This document shows, in pieces, positions 1 through 9,852 of a stretch of DNA of 64,000 bases. The position numbers and the translations under genes were made by a program. Origin of the DNA: Dermanyssus gallinae (lineage: Eukaryota; Arthropoda; Arachnida; Mesostigmata; Dermanyssidae); the NCBI GenBank assembly GCA_003439945.1, contig QVRM01006029.1:1-64000 (forward strand). The letters run 5' to 3'. The notes under the pieces were generated by a model. The model saw only the letters and a list, made by a program, of their open reading frames with translations. It searched no databases and was not told where the DNA came from. Position 1 is the stretch's first letter. Each line of letters begins with the position of its first letter.

Positions 1-197
1 CCCGCCTTGTCAAGCAGGTAATTTACGGCATCTGTCGTTGATATCTCTTTTTTTGAAAAGTCGTTTTGTTCGAAGTTTAACAGGTCTTCAGCCACATCAT
101 AGATTCACGAAACTACTAGAGATATGAGTGCGTCACACACTATACTTGTTACGGCTATACCTCGGTAATTGGTAGGCTTAGTGTCTTCTTTGTTCTC

Positions 198-205
<8 letters not shown>
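1..205 (-). pseudogene. RT fragment of a family A-like LINE
   Basis: Read on the minus strand, this stretch gives TNYRGIAVTSIV followed about 35 residues later by STTDAVNYLLDKA. The same two motifs, at similar spacing, occur in the RT of the larger family A copy (NYRGIALTSVLYK and TSDAVSFVVKH near 44.9-45.0 kb). One stop lies between them. The remainder of the domain would lie left of the window. It is a decayed, partial LINE reverse transcriptase with no likely function. Confidence 0.65.

Positions 206-241
<36 letters not shown>
200..241. repeat. (TA)n microsatellite
   Basis: About 20 uninterrupted TA units at the upstream edge of the A-like RT fragment. This is the first of about fifteen TA tracts in the window. 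Confidence 0.95.
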
Positions 242-244
<3 letters not shown>

Positions 245-681
245 CTCAATATACTCTTTCTTCTCAATCCGTTTTTTCTTTACAGAAACCTCTACTATTA
301 TAAAACGAACTGTCAATTATAGGCAAGGCAGTCGGGTATTGGTTTCTAATTCTCGCACACATATAAGTTCTGGCTTGGCCGGCTTGCTCTGCTTCGTTGC
401 CACTGCTGTTGTCACTCGACACTCTTTTTTGCGCGGTCGAAACTCCGTATCGACTTCTCTAGGTGGGAAGGTCACGTCTTGTTCCAATGGAATCGTTAAG
501 TAATCTCCTCATTCGGCCTCCCTTATTAATAGGTTTGCTAATACGGAAGTTTTGGGATTTGTTCTTACGTTTTTCTCATCATGTGAACTCAACCGCGATA
601 TGACCGCCTATATAATTAACCGCCTTGTGAATTGAAGGAGCCAAATTCTACTAACGCTATCGTTTACTATAAAAAAGACCG
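242..681. other. No gene seen
   Basis: AT-rich sequence with no coherent reading frame on either strand. It lies between the A-like RT fragment and the SINE. No repeat or structure was recognised. Confidence 0.6.
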
Positions 682-870
682 AGCAAGATGGCTTAGTGGC
701 AAAGCCTTTGCCTTGCATTCGGGAGGACTGGGTTCGAGACCCAGACCGGCCACTCTTAAATTGGTTTGCATGGTTTCCAATTTAGACAAGGTAAATGCCG
801 GAGTGGATTAAAATTAGTCATGACACGAAAAAACCGTACACGGGCAATTGCCTTACGGAAAAATCTAATT

Positions 871-889
<19 letters not shown>
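682..889 (+). mobile_element. tRNA-derived SINE (type 1)
   Basis: The head looks like a tRNA: an A-box-like TGGCTTAGTGGC at 689-700 and a B-box GGTTCGAGACC at 731-741, spaced as in an internal RNA polymerase III promoter. The anticodon-like region CCTTGCATTC resembles tRNA-Ala(TGC). About 130 bp of unrelated body follow and end in a run of A (871-886), as expected for a LINE-mobilised SINE. The acceptor arms do not pair, so this is not a functional tRNA gene. It runs tail to tail into the 3' end of the neighbouring minus-strand LINE A1 across a (TA)n tract. Confidence 0.75.

Positions 890-936
<47 letters not shown>
889..936. repeat. (TA)n microsatellite between two element tails
   Basis: A TA tract joining the poly-A end of the SINE (plus strand) to the AATAAATA end of LINE A1 (minus strand). 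It probably grew from these A/T-rich tails. Confidence 0.95.
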
Positions 937-939
<3 letters not shown>

Positions 940-3255
940 TCACCATAATATTGGTAGCAATATACGTAGGATGTTGTGTGAAATCTACACTGATCCTATG
1001 TAGTGTGTACAAGATTGTAATGAGGCTGTGTCTATTTCGGTGCACATAAGTATATAATACCTGTCAATAGTACACTCTCCACAAAATATACACACACAAT
1101 CATCGACCTCAAAACACTGTCCACTCAAACACATCTGGTGATGGTATCCGTGCCATGTCACTCGGCAAACTAGCGCTCGGTTCTTCTGGGCTTCTCTCTT
1201 CCATTTGTCCAAGCAGAATGCTGGTCCGTCCGTATAGTTATTGGACGCAAAGTTCACGTTGCGTATCTCCCGAAACTCTCTGTAAACTGTGAGTACGGCT
1301 CCACTAAGTGGCAGTCCGTCTAGGGCAAAATCTTCTGTAAGAGTTCGTTTGCGACATAGTTTAAGAGCGAAGGTAGCAGAGGCGTTTTTGGGTAGACCTA
1401 ACACGCGCTCAATATAAAATGCCCTTTAACGGTCTAGCCTTTTCAGATCGCTAATAGTGAGGGAAGGTGCTATTGCAGGCAAACCGTGTCGTACAATAGG
1501 GACAATTTTTAGCCTAAATATGTTTAGGTCGATGTTGCCCGATGACAGTTGATGTTGCCCTGGCTAGTATTATCTCGATATGTCTGCTAAAAGAGTCTTG
1601 GTGTCAATGAAACGCCGAGATAAGGAAAGCGACTGACGATCTCCAATGCAGTGCCATTAATTTTGATGCGGCGGTCGGGTATGCTTCTCCTTAGCTAAAG
1701 CGAATGACTTTTGTTTTAGCTATGTTGATTGTCAGCTTGTTCTCTTTGCACCAATTAACTGTTTTGTTTAGGAAATACTGCAGATGTTCACGCGACTTTG
1801 CAGGGATGACCAGGTCATCTGCGTAGAAGGCGTGCGGAGCTTTTGCTTCGCGTAGAAGATCCGATAGGATTGCTGCGTACATTATTAAAAGGAACATGCA
1901 GCAGGATCTGCTTGGGCCAATCATACCGTTTGCGTTATGGTGTCGTTGACGTAATGATCTCCGTTCTTAATTATTATGGAGTTATAGTGAAGCATGTCCC
2001 GGACAAGGTTGTATATTGCTCAGCGTATTAAAAATTTTGCTACGAAGACGGTCGCATGGAACAGAGTCAAATGCGGTCTTAAAATCTATGAATGCCGTAC
2101 ACGTAATGTCTTTATTTTGGCGACGTCGTTCCACATAGTCCAGCAAGAGATTAATAGCATCTTTGGTTGATCGCTCGGTGAGGAATCCGTATTGCTCAAC
2201 GGGTAGCTTTTCTTTAGCGGTGTTATATAACCTTGAAACTACGAGTGGTGTGAGTATTTTGTACAGAGTGCTCGTCAGTGCGATCCCTCGGTAATGTGTC
2301 GGGTCAGTAGCGTCTTCCTTCTGCTTCTATATTGAATTCAAGAAACTCTTCCTCCACTATTCAGGTATCTTACCTTGACTGAGGCAGTTATTGTAAAAAT
2401 TCGTTAAAACTGGACATATGATATAAAAGTTTGAGTTTAGGTTCTCGTGGAATATCTGGTCCTGCAGATGTATTGTTTTTATTTGCCTTGATTACTTGCA
2501 TAACTTCCGCTTCAGTAAAAGGTATAAACTCTCCTGGGCAGTCCATGTTGGACAGTGTCACCTCCCTCTGCAATAGGTTCGTAAAATGTATTTGCCACTC
2601 ATCGTCGTTAATTACCGGGTTAGTTTCTTTGGGTCTTTTGGGTAGAAGCAGCCAAGGTTTCTTTACACCATTTTGTATCAGTTGCAGGCGTTGAGTTTCT
2701 TCGTAATGGCGCTTTTTGTTCTGCTTCATTTCCCGAAACACCCGCTTCATCTCTGCGAGTTGGCTAAGTCCATAGGGGCTCTTGTCGTCATGGCTGCATA
2801 TAATGCGCTTTATCTCGCGACATTCTGCATCAAACCAGGCTTTGTGCGTGTTTGGTTTTCAGTCTAGTAGTAGTTGATACGTGGATAGCCCATCGTATCG
2901 TCTTTTCGGTGGTGTTGATGTCGTCATCGAGTCGCATGAGTTGGATGGCCTGTTGGAACACGTGCGCGCTTATTGTACGGCTCAGCTGTAGCATAGGAAT
3001 TCGCAGCATATTTGATAGCATTATTGAACTTTGTGTTAGCACGTAGGTGCGCTGACTTGCAGTGAGTTGTTGAACATCAATATTGTGAACATTAGTGGAG
3101 TCTCTGAGGTGAAAGTCTGCCAAGGTTTGGCGCCAAGTGGCGCGAACTTGTGTCTACGAAGCTCCGAAAGATCATGCTTCCCGTGTGAGGGCACGAAGGT
3201 TAACCCAGGGAATGAGATACTGTAGTGATCCGTGAAACTCAGTGGTCATTTTGGT
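937..3255 (-). mobile_element. LINE family A, copy 1 (5'-truncated)
   Basis: A minus-strand LINE covering the end of the endonuclease, the RT and the C-terminal Cys/His region. Its 3' end reads ACCA-6 nt-TGGT-GAATAAAT, which matches copy A2 (3' end near 43.645 kb). The 5' side stops within the endonuclease at a TDHYSISF (SDH-type) motif near 3.25 kb, a usual TPRT truncation. Frameshifts and stops break ORF2 many times. No target-site duplication could be assigned because the 3' side is a TA microsatellite. Confidence 0.85.
985..3250 (-). pseudogene. Family A ORF2 remnant (endonuclease end, RT, C-terminal Cys/His domain)
   Basis: In element order: TDHYSISF endonuclease end near 3.24 kb; linker (2830-3123); N-terminal RT with NTSAGPDIP (2388-2750); an EQYGF-like palm segment near 2.2 kb; YADD box in HAFYADDLVIPAK (1691-1924); and the C-terminal domain (985-1404) with WHGYHHQMC then CVCIFCGECTIDRYYILMC. 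The YADD catalytic aspartates remain, but at least four frame changes separate the segments. It would have nicked target DNA and copied its RNA; it is now inactive. Its closest relative in the window is A2 ORF2. Confidence 0.85.
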
Positions 3256-3458
3256 GTTTTGTGCGTGGACGTGCGACAAAGCGGCATGGAGCTAAGCCGC
3301 TGTGAAGCTTAAATGTAACTTTTGCAGCAAAGCGAAGCGAAAACGAAGCTACTCGCGTAACAGTCGGGAGGCTCCGAGCGGCACGGTGCGCATTTAAATT
3401 CGAACCCTAACTAAAAAACTTTCCAACTAAAAAAAGTCAGCGCAGTAGAACATTGGAC

Positions 3459-3467
3459 TATATAAGG
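3459..3467 (+). promoter_or_regulatory. Possible TATA box upstream of family B ORF1
   Basis: TATATAAGG lies about 140 bp before the first ATG of LINE B ORF1, in a stretch with no other coding sequence. R1-like LINEs usually lack TATA promoters, and AT-rich DNA gives such matches by chance. This is a weak call. Confidence 0.25.
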
Positions 3468-3826
3468 ACCGTACTACACTGTACTGTCTACTGAACCACA
3501 GTGTGTATATATAAATATTTATGTTTATATCTGTATAGAAGATTATAGTACAGCCACGCAGATATAAATTTGCAAGGCACGAAACAAGAAAAAAAACGGG
3601 GGAATGGATCCATCTAAGGGTCCCGGCTGTGTCCCTCAGTCACCCGGCCCGGCTTTACTTGAAGTAGACCCAGACGAGCTGGAGAAGAGGGGAGCGGAAC
3701 CGGAGACGGAGAAAGACACGGGCACCAACAACGACTCGGAGTACGAGAGCACGTCTGCCGCAACGCCGCAGACTCAACGAAAGAGATCGGCAGCAATGGC
3801 AATTTCGCCAAACGATCCTACTGCGG

Positions 3827-4210
3827 GTGTAACCGGTCGAACAACAGCCAGCCAAAAGGCCAAAGCGGCAAAGGAAACGCGTGCCGAGGAGGGCCTGCTG
3901 GATAGCGCGGGAGGATTGTGTGAGCTATTGAAGGTGGTAAAGCGCTGAAATAAAAACATGTCACTACCCAAACGGACATCAAGGCTGCGATCACTCGCCT
4001 CGACAAATGCATGTGAGAGCTGAAACTAAGACAGAAAGCTAGCGAAGCAGAGCAAGCGAGTTCTTTCAGGCAATTAAAGGAAGCCAACGCCGAACAGACG
4101 GCAGAAGTAAGGGAAGGTGTAACCAGTCGAACAACATCCAGCCAAACGGCCAAAGCGGCAAAGAAAACGCGTGCCGAGGAGGGCCTGCTGGATAGCGCGG
4201 GAGGATTGTG
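3827..4210 (+). repeat. 290-bp tandem duplication inside family B ORF1
   Basis: The block beginning GTGTAACCGGTCGA at 3827 recurs at 4117 (GTGTAACCAGTCGA), a 290-bp period. Unit 1 is 3827-4116. Unit 2 begins at 4117, is cut at 4210 by LINE C1 and resumes at 8131, ending near 8318 at GCAGAAGT. The units differ by only a few bases. Because C1 splits unit 2, the duplication came first. Confidence 0.9.
4205..4210. repeat. Target-site duplication of LINE C1 (left; right copy 8125-8130)
   Basis: ATTGTG is found on both sides of LINE C1. Joining the flanks restores the family B text ATTGTGTGAGCTATTG seen uninterrupted at 3916. This fixes the C1 boundaries. Confidence 0.75.
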
Positions 4211-4238
4211 CGTATTTATTTCACTCATATTGAGTATG
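4211..4238 (-). other. 3' terminal hairpin of family C
   Basis: On the minus strand the element ends ATACTC-AATAT-GAGTGAAATAAATACG. The 4-bp stem ACTC/GAGT, a 5-nt loop and the AATAAA-containing tail recur in C2, C', a tail at 43.4 kb, a decayed tail at 20.55 kb and, with different stem bases, in family A. It is probably the RT recognition site and also supplies the polyadenylation signal. Confidence 0.7.
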
Positions 4239-4297
4239 CATATAACATGAACAATTATACATATTATACAATTATACACTCAGCTCCTCGCGGCATG

Positions 4298-6997
4298 TTA
4301 TACGAGAGAGGCAGTGCAGTGATCTCTTCGCAAGAGCCTCGTACACGCCTGAGAGCACAGTCGACAGACGCACTCGGTGTACTCTTCGTGGAAGCTCGTA
4401 TTCGAACAAACCAGGTGATGATAGCCATGAACTATGTATCTGGTATAGACGTGGCGATTGTCACACGCCAGACCAGACCAGAGGTGAAAGGCCCTGAAAA
4501 CATCCAGGTCTCTGACCTCTCGTCGGACTTGTTCAACTTTATTTTCCCATTCCGAGATAAAGCTCTCGAATGGTACTGTACGCGGCGTCTTCAACCTCAA
4601 TCGAATGATCTCAACAACTGGTGCACAGCCTGACATTAGGTACACAAAACGGCTTCTTGCCCGCATTGGCAGGCAAAGTACTCGCTTCATGTACATTGTA
4701 AAACACCTTTCAAGCAAACCAAAGTTTGCCCGAGTGAGGTGTTCCCATACTCTGTCAAGACCATACATCAGCGCCGGAACAACCTTGAGGTAGAAAAGCG
4801 CCACTGTCGTCGGGACGGACAGTCGCCGGACATCGCCTATTTCTCCATAAAGAGAAATTAGGGCTGTGCGCGCTGTCTCGACGATGTGAGCAGTGAAGGT
4901 CGTCCCAGTATAATGAAGCCGAAGCCCCAGATACCGGAAAGAGTTAACGAATTTCAAGGATTGGCCGCCGCAACGTATAACGTCTTTAGCAGCCACTCGA
5001 CCTCCTCTTCTGAATTTCATAGCCTTGGTCTTCATGGCGTTTATTTCCAGCCCTCTTGAGACAAGAAACACCTCCGCCAGAGAAGTGATGCGCTTGATGG
5101 CACCCAGGTCGTGATGAGCGATCACTATGTCATCTGCGTACATCACAACTGTGGCCTTCTGGAACTCTTGTCGAATATAATCAACAAAATCGGCAAGCAG
5201 AAGAGTGAAGGAGACGCAGCTCAATGGGTCGCCTTGCGGGGTTCCCACATTTTGCCTTACCTGCAACACTTCCTGCTCACCTTGTACCAGTAAGGTGTCC
5301 TCATCAAAGAAACTGGAAATTACGCTCAGAAGAGAGCCACCAACCCCTGCGTATCGGAATGACTTCACCAGGAGATCTCGAGGTGCTTTGTCGAAAGCCT
5401 TGACGCAGTCTCTAAAGACTGCATACAAATGGCCTCCGGGCTTTGCCACAGCTCGCTCTGTCTCTGACTGAAGCACATGGATTGCATCACGCGTTCCTCG
5501 ACCTCTTCGAAAGCCGAATTGCTCCGGTGGAAGGGTCTGGTCGACAACGTACTCGATCCGTTTTATAACCAATTTGCAGAAGATCTTTTTCAGCGTCCTT
5601 TCAGACGCTATACCGCGGTATAAGTTTGGGTCTCGTCTGTCATCACCATGCTTACCCTTAAATAAAAGAGAAAGCCTGGCGATATGCCAGGCTCCTGGCA
5701 TTTGTCCCCTCTTCATGATCTCGTTGAAGAAATCACAAAGATGGTTTGCCAAAAGTGGCTCAGACTGCACCCAGTGCTCATAGTACACTTGGTCTGGCCC
5801 CGCACTCTTTCCTCTCGGAACCTGACTTACTTCTTCTACCTCAAAGGGCAGATTCATAGTATCCTGCTCCAATGTGAGCGGGTGCTCAATCATTGGAGCC
5901 AGGCGTACCGTCTCGCGGTTGTATAGAGGCCGTACGACGTAGGCTGAGGGCTTGCGCTCCGCTCTTTCGAGCAGTCGGATTTCCTCCCGCCTAGCGTATT
6001 CACGCTTGTGGTCAAGGCATAGCTTTATGTAAGCTTTTCTACTATTGAAGTAGTCAAGCCTGCGTCTGGCTAGCAGCTGTGGTGGTGCCTTTACCCTCGC
6101 TTGGCGCAAAAGCTCGAGCACCCCACGGTGGGCGAGATAGCAAGCCTGAGAAAACCACTGTCGTGATCTCCTCTGCCCCGGTCTCTTCCACCTGACTGCA
6201 CTTCTCATGGTTCTCTCTAGCAGTTCACAACAAGTATCCACATCACAGCCCACCTCGAGGCTATCAACCTCTAATAGTGAAAGGTCAACACGCCTCGTGG
6301 CAACCAGGTGTGAGTCGCCTTGCTGCTTAAACCAGATATCTGGAATATTTGCGACTGCTGACACCGGTAGGTGCTTCCTTGCAGCCACCTCGAGAACATC
6401 GAAGCTTTCAACTTCGCCATCGACAAGGTTGTGAAACAGTAGGTCAATGGTGCTGCTTCCGTTATGACTTATATACGTGTGGTCTTCGCGTGCATTTGCA
6501 CATCTCAGACCAAAGTATTCCATCAACTGGAGCAGCACCTCTCCTTTATCGTTAGTAGCCCCACCATCAATACGGGCATTGAAGTCACCACCGACGATGG
6601 TTGGCATAGACAGGTCGAAACCTGATATACCGGAACTCACCGTGTCAGCGACCTCTGCCGAGTCAAGATGAGGGGGGAGGTAGAAGACGGCTATGTTCAC
6701 CCTCATAGATGAGAGACCCACATAGAAATCGTTCTTCCTCACACATTGCGCCGGCGGTAAACGTTTATGTAGGTAGATTGATAATCCACCCACTGGTCTA
6801 CCACGGCCTCCAGCAGGTAGAACTGCCAGCTGGTGGAACCCTCGCATATTATTGATATGCAGTTCCTCCCGCTGGTAGGTCTTCGTAAGGAGTGCAATGT
6901 CCACCGACGTAAGCATGTCAACTGGCGCTAGGTCTATTGCTCCTCTTAGTCCCTCACAGTTCCAAAGAAGCAGCCGCAGAGACCTAGTAGTCTCCAC
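4298..6997 (-). CDS. Family C ORF2: APE-like endonuclease and reverse transcriptase, 899 aa, open
   Basis: The N-terminal endonuclease starts LRLLLWNCEGLRG and has GGDFNARIDG and STIDLLFH. The RT has DCVKAFDKAPRD (motif A), GTPQGDPLSC (B) and VMYADDIVIAH (C). The C-terminus has YIVHGYHHLVC and CVCRLCSQAC. It is the longest open frame in the window. Against copy C2 it lacks about 20 residues before LLYNRETV, four residues before PRGKSAG, and about nine in the terminal Cys/His cluster. The endonuclease motif reads LTKT where C2 and related elements have LTET, so the likely catalytic Glu is lost. It therefore looks young but damaged. Confidence 0.9.
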   Translation of the reverse strand: METTRSLRLLLWNCEGLRGAIDLAPVDMLTSVDIALLTKTYQREELHINNMRGFHQLAVLPAGGRGRPVGGLSIYLHKRLPPAQCVRKNDFYVGLSSMRVNIAVFYLPPHLDSAEVADTVSSGISGFDLSMPTIVGGDFNARIDGGATNDKGEVLLQLMEYFGLRCANAREDHTYISHNGSSTIDLLFHNLVDGEVESFDVLEVAARKHLPVSAVANIPDIWFKQQGDSHLVATRRVDLSLLEVDSLEVGCDVDTCCELLERTMRSAVRWKRPGQRRSRQWFSQACYLAHRGVLELLRQARVKAPPQLLARRRLDYFNSRKAYIKLCLDHKREYARREEIRLLERAERKPSAYVVRPLYNRETVRLAPMIEHPLTLEQDTMNLPFEVEEVSQVPRGKSAGPDQVYYEHWVQSEPLLANHLCDFFNEIMKRGQMPGAWHIARLSLLFKGKHGDDRRDPNLYRGIASERTLKKIFCKLVIKRIEYVVDQTLPPEQFGFRRGRGTRDAIHVLQSETERAVAKPGGHLYAVFRDCVKAFDKAPRDLLVKSFRYAGVGGSLLSVISSFFDEDTLLVQGEQEVLQVRQNVGTPQGDPLSCVSFTLLLADFVDYIRQEFQKATVVMYADDIVIAHHDLGAIKRITSLAEVFLVSRGLEINAMKTKAMKFRRGGRVAAKDVIRCGGQSLKFVNSFRYLGLRLHYTGTTFTAHIVETARTALISLYGEIGDVRRLSVPTTVALFYLKVVPALMYGLDRVWEHLTRANFGLLERCFTMYMKRVLCLPMRARSRFVYLMSGCAPVVEIIRLRLKTPRTVPFESFISEWENKVEQVRREVRDLDVFRAFHLWSGLACDNRHVYTRYIVHGYHHLVCSNTSFHEEYTECVCRLCSQACTRLLRRDHCTASLV

Positions 6998-7021
6998 GTT
7001 AGCATCTCTAGATCTGTTCAG

Positions 7022-8096
7022 TCACTTGCGAAGAGCCGGACCGCCAGGCGCGATAAAGCTTTCCATAACCATTTTCTCGTAGGGAGCACCACCAGCCCAA
7101 CGACGAAATAGGATACCTTTTGGCCAGAACTCACTCTTGCTGCACTTTGCGTACTCGCCGTCACCCAGCACTACACAGAACACGGCATCATTTCCCTGCG
7201 TTCGCATTTTGAATACTGCCTTTACACAAATGCTTTTGTTAACGAGCCATGTGTGTAGGTTGACAGCTGACGTTTTCGCCGCCAGCCGTGCTACTCTCAG
7301 CGCGCTGAACCTGCCTGGCCCAGCATACACTTCAAGATCTCCTACTTTATCAGCTGCACTGCCTTTCTGCATACGATGCTTTGTTTTACCGCTCCTCCTC
7401 CGTTGAACGGTGACAAAACCATCGTTGTCTTCCTCGTCTTTCCTCGCCTCTGCGGTTGTCTCCGCTGGCGACGTTGCGGCCGCTGCCGCTTCCCTTGCCG
7501 TTGGCGTGTTTTCATCCATTGGCTCATTTTCTTCGAGGGTAGTGGCGGTGTTGTTGTTGCCGCCGCTACTGCTACCGCTGCTGTTAAGACCAGCTGCTGT
7601 AGCACTGCGCTTGGCGCCGCAGAGACCGGCCTTGCCGTTCTCTCCGGTGGCGCTGTCGTCGATCGGCTTTGTTGGTACAAGCAGATCTCCGCCTTCCGTC
7701 AACCGTGACTTCTTGTTCTTCCGCGCTTTCCGTGTTCCGTCCGTTTTCTTCACGCTAACTTTTTTTATTTAGCGTGGAGTTTAAACACCCCTCGATAGTT
7801 TCGGCTTGCGCAAGTTGCTTCAGGGGAGCCGCTTCATTGCTGGCGACTTGTCGCTGGAGCTCCGTATGTGATGCCCACAGCTTCACTAAGTTCCACTGTA
7901 GCACACACAAACGTTCCTTCATAAGGACAAAGTTGGGTTCCACTGATTCACAGGACCCGCACGACACGAACTGTGTGTCCTCGGGGGGCACGGGGTTTAG
8001 GCACCCCCCGTGAAACACAGTAGAGCAGCCTTGGTTACAAATAACCAGTTGTTCTCCCGTTTTAAACGGGAGCGAACACTTTGCACATTCGAACAT
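7022..8096 (-). pseudogene. Family C ORF1 (PHD-finger protein), frameshifted
   Basis: ATG at 8096 starts a PHD-type finger at residues 4-49 with C4-C7-C20-C24-H29-C32-C46-C49, then a helical segment. The frame ends near 7755 at a run of A. The rest follows in another frame (7753-7022): a low-complexity Ala/Asn/Thr/Gly linker, a basic patch (RRRSGKTKHR), and a C-terminal domain ending SEFWPKGILFRRWAG. That last domain resembles the end of A2 ORF1 (VWPDGIHFRPYRG). The protein probably binds element RNA. The indel at about 7755 makes this copy defective. Confidence 0.8.
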
Positions 8097-8130
8097 CACG
8101 GTAGCAGACGATAACTTGACGACAATTGTG

Positions 8131-9850
8131 TGAGCTATTGGAGGTGGTAAAGCGCTGAAAGAAAAACATGTCACTACCCAAACGGACATCAAGGCTGCGA
8201 TCGCTCGCCTCGACAAATGCATGTGAGAGCTGAAACTAAGACAGAAAGCTAGCGAAGCAGAGCAAGCGAGTTCTTTTAGGCAATTAATGGAAGCCAACGC
8301 CGAACAGACGGCAGAAGTGCAAAAAATCATGATGCTGGCTGATAGATGGAAGGCAACGGCAGACAGTCTGGCCAAACAGGTTGAGGACCTAAAAGGACAG
8401 GAATCGGCACGCTTAGAAAGGTTTTTTTTAACACCCGAAAATCTTATATGCAATACGTGCCAGAAAAAGCTAGATAATGATCTACAAGCGGCCAAGCTCA
8501 TTTAGGAAAAACCGGCAGCGTTGCCGTCGTTTGAGGACGCTACCAAACTTATTCAGCAAGACTGGCCGGAAGTCACATTCAAAGCCGCCCGCTTTTCGAA
8601 TGACAGCATTACAGCGCCGCGAGACGTGCGGGCAATGCTCATTACAAGAGAGTCAGTAAAGGACCGGGCTGTCCTCAAAAACTCGCCACCCAGTTCTCGC
8701 TTGCTAAATCGGCGTCCACCCTTCGGGCGGGAAGAGTGGCGGTTCTAACAAACAACGAACAACTGGAGCTAGTTGGCACCGACCTAGAATTAGACGAGGA
8801 CAAGCCGACGGCTCCCAGTAGAAAAACGCGCACTCTGGTTATCGGAGTAACAGGCCCAGAGGTCTCTCCACAAGGATTCCTGCAGGTACTCCACAAGACC
8901 CTTGAGAGGAGCCACGACAAGACGAACCCGAAACCAGTGGCGCTCTATATATCCCAGGAGTTGATTGGGACGTCGCTCCGAAGAGCCACTGAGGCCTGCT
9001 GCCGGCAGGTAGGCTGCTCGGCTGACATGACAAATGAGAGACAGCAAAGGTCCCAGGCAGACGTAGGTACTACTGGCCCACGGAACGCGCAGACTGAAAT
9101 GATGTCAGTAAGAATCCGGGCAAAAAAAATGGAACTACGGCTAGCGAAATGCTTGACAAGATCCGCCCGCTAGTCGGAAAGCCTGAAAATGATGTGCGAA
9201 TGGGCCCCGTCAGAACCACTCGTGCCGGAGACCTCATCCTCAAGATAGCGGAGGAAAGCGCTGGCAGTTCCGTCACTTTTGCTGCTGCCTTACGCCAAGG
9301 TACCGGGGGACAGGTCGACACCAGAGTGGTCACTGGACCCACTGGTTGTCCTGCGCGACGTTAACCCTTTCATAAGCGCGGAGGCCATCAAGAGAGAGAT
9401 CCGGAAGACCTTGAATCTCCACGAATCGACTCCTATGCGCACAGAGGCTCCGCGACCTAACAAGAGAGGCAGCTGGCAATGTCTAGTGACCTTGCCAAAC
9501 CAGGAGGCACGAAAGCTTCTGGCGAGGAAAACCTTCAAGTTAGGTGGCTTCAATAGTAGGCCTGAAGAATGGATCACCCTGCCGACTTGCTATAACTGCC
9601 ACGACATAGGGCACACAACCAGGGAATGCAGGAACAATAAAGCCGAAAGCCAGATATGCTACAGGTGCGGCGACGCCGGACACGTCGCTCGAGACTGCGA
9701 GGCCGAAGCCCCCAAGTGTTATGTATGTGGAAATGTAGGTCACCGTGCCAGATCTACAGCATGCCCTAACAACCTCCGCATCCTGACGGAAAGGAAACAA
9801 GCAATACATGCAGCCAAGCTGGCAGCACAAACTAATTTAAATGGCACACG
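8131..9850 (+). pseudogene. Family B ORF1, C-terminal part with three zinc knuckles
   Basis: The continuation of ORF1 after C1 has a coiled-coil-like helix near 8190-8420, a central domain with VALYISQELIGTS and CCRQVGC, and then three CCHC knuckles: CYNCHDIGHTTREC, CYRCGDAGHVARDC and CYVCGNVGHRARSTAC (9586-9765; the last has wider H-C spacing). The frame changes near 8500, 8740, 9170 and 9330. The protein would coat element RNA. It runs straight into the endonuclease frame because the normal ORF1 end and ORF2 start are deleted. Confidence 0.8.
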
Positions 9851-9852
9851 AG

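Larger units (their letters stand above)
3604..4210 (+). pseudogene. Family B ORF1, N-terminal part
   Basis: ORF1 of R1-like LINEs encodes an RNA-binding protein that packages the element RNA. The open frame starts with ATG at 3604 (MDPSKGPG...) and is rich in acidic and basic residues. It stops at 3948; a shifted frame continues with TDIKAAITRLDKCM, a coiled-coil-like segment. The piece contains a 290-bp tandem duplication and is cut at 4210 by LINE C1. It continues at 8131. Confidence 0.7.
4211..8124 (-). mobile_element. LINE family C, copy 1, near full length
   Basis: A 3.9-kb minus-strand LINE inserted in family B, flanked by ATTGTG. The 5' UTR is very short (about 28 nt before the ORF1 ATG). 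ORF1 encodes a PHD finger protein and is frameshifted; ORF2 is open for 899 codons. The 3' end is the hairpin ACTC-AATAT-GAGT followed by GAAATAAATACG, without a poly-A tail. Copy C2 (30.2-39.1 kb) has the same start (CGTCTGCTACCGT) and the same end. Confidence 0.92.

Noticed and set aside
682..753. tRNA gene
   Set aside because: A and B boxes are present, but the acceptor arms do not pair and a body with poly-A follows. It is a SINE head.
7376..7772. Plus-strand frames of 110-120 codons rich in Leu, Val and Ala
   Set aside because: They are antisense shadows of the low-complexity linker in family C ORF1; the same happens at 30666-31111.
7755..8501. A single 248-codon minus-strand protein
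   Set aside because: The first part is antisense family B sequence. Only the portion from the ATG at 8096 belongs to family C ORF1.
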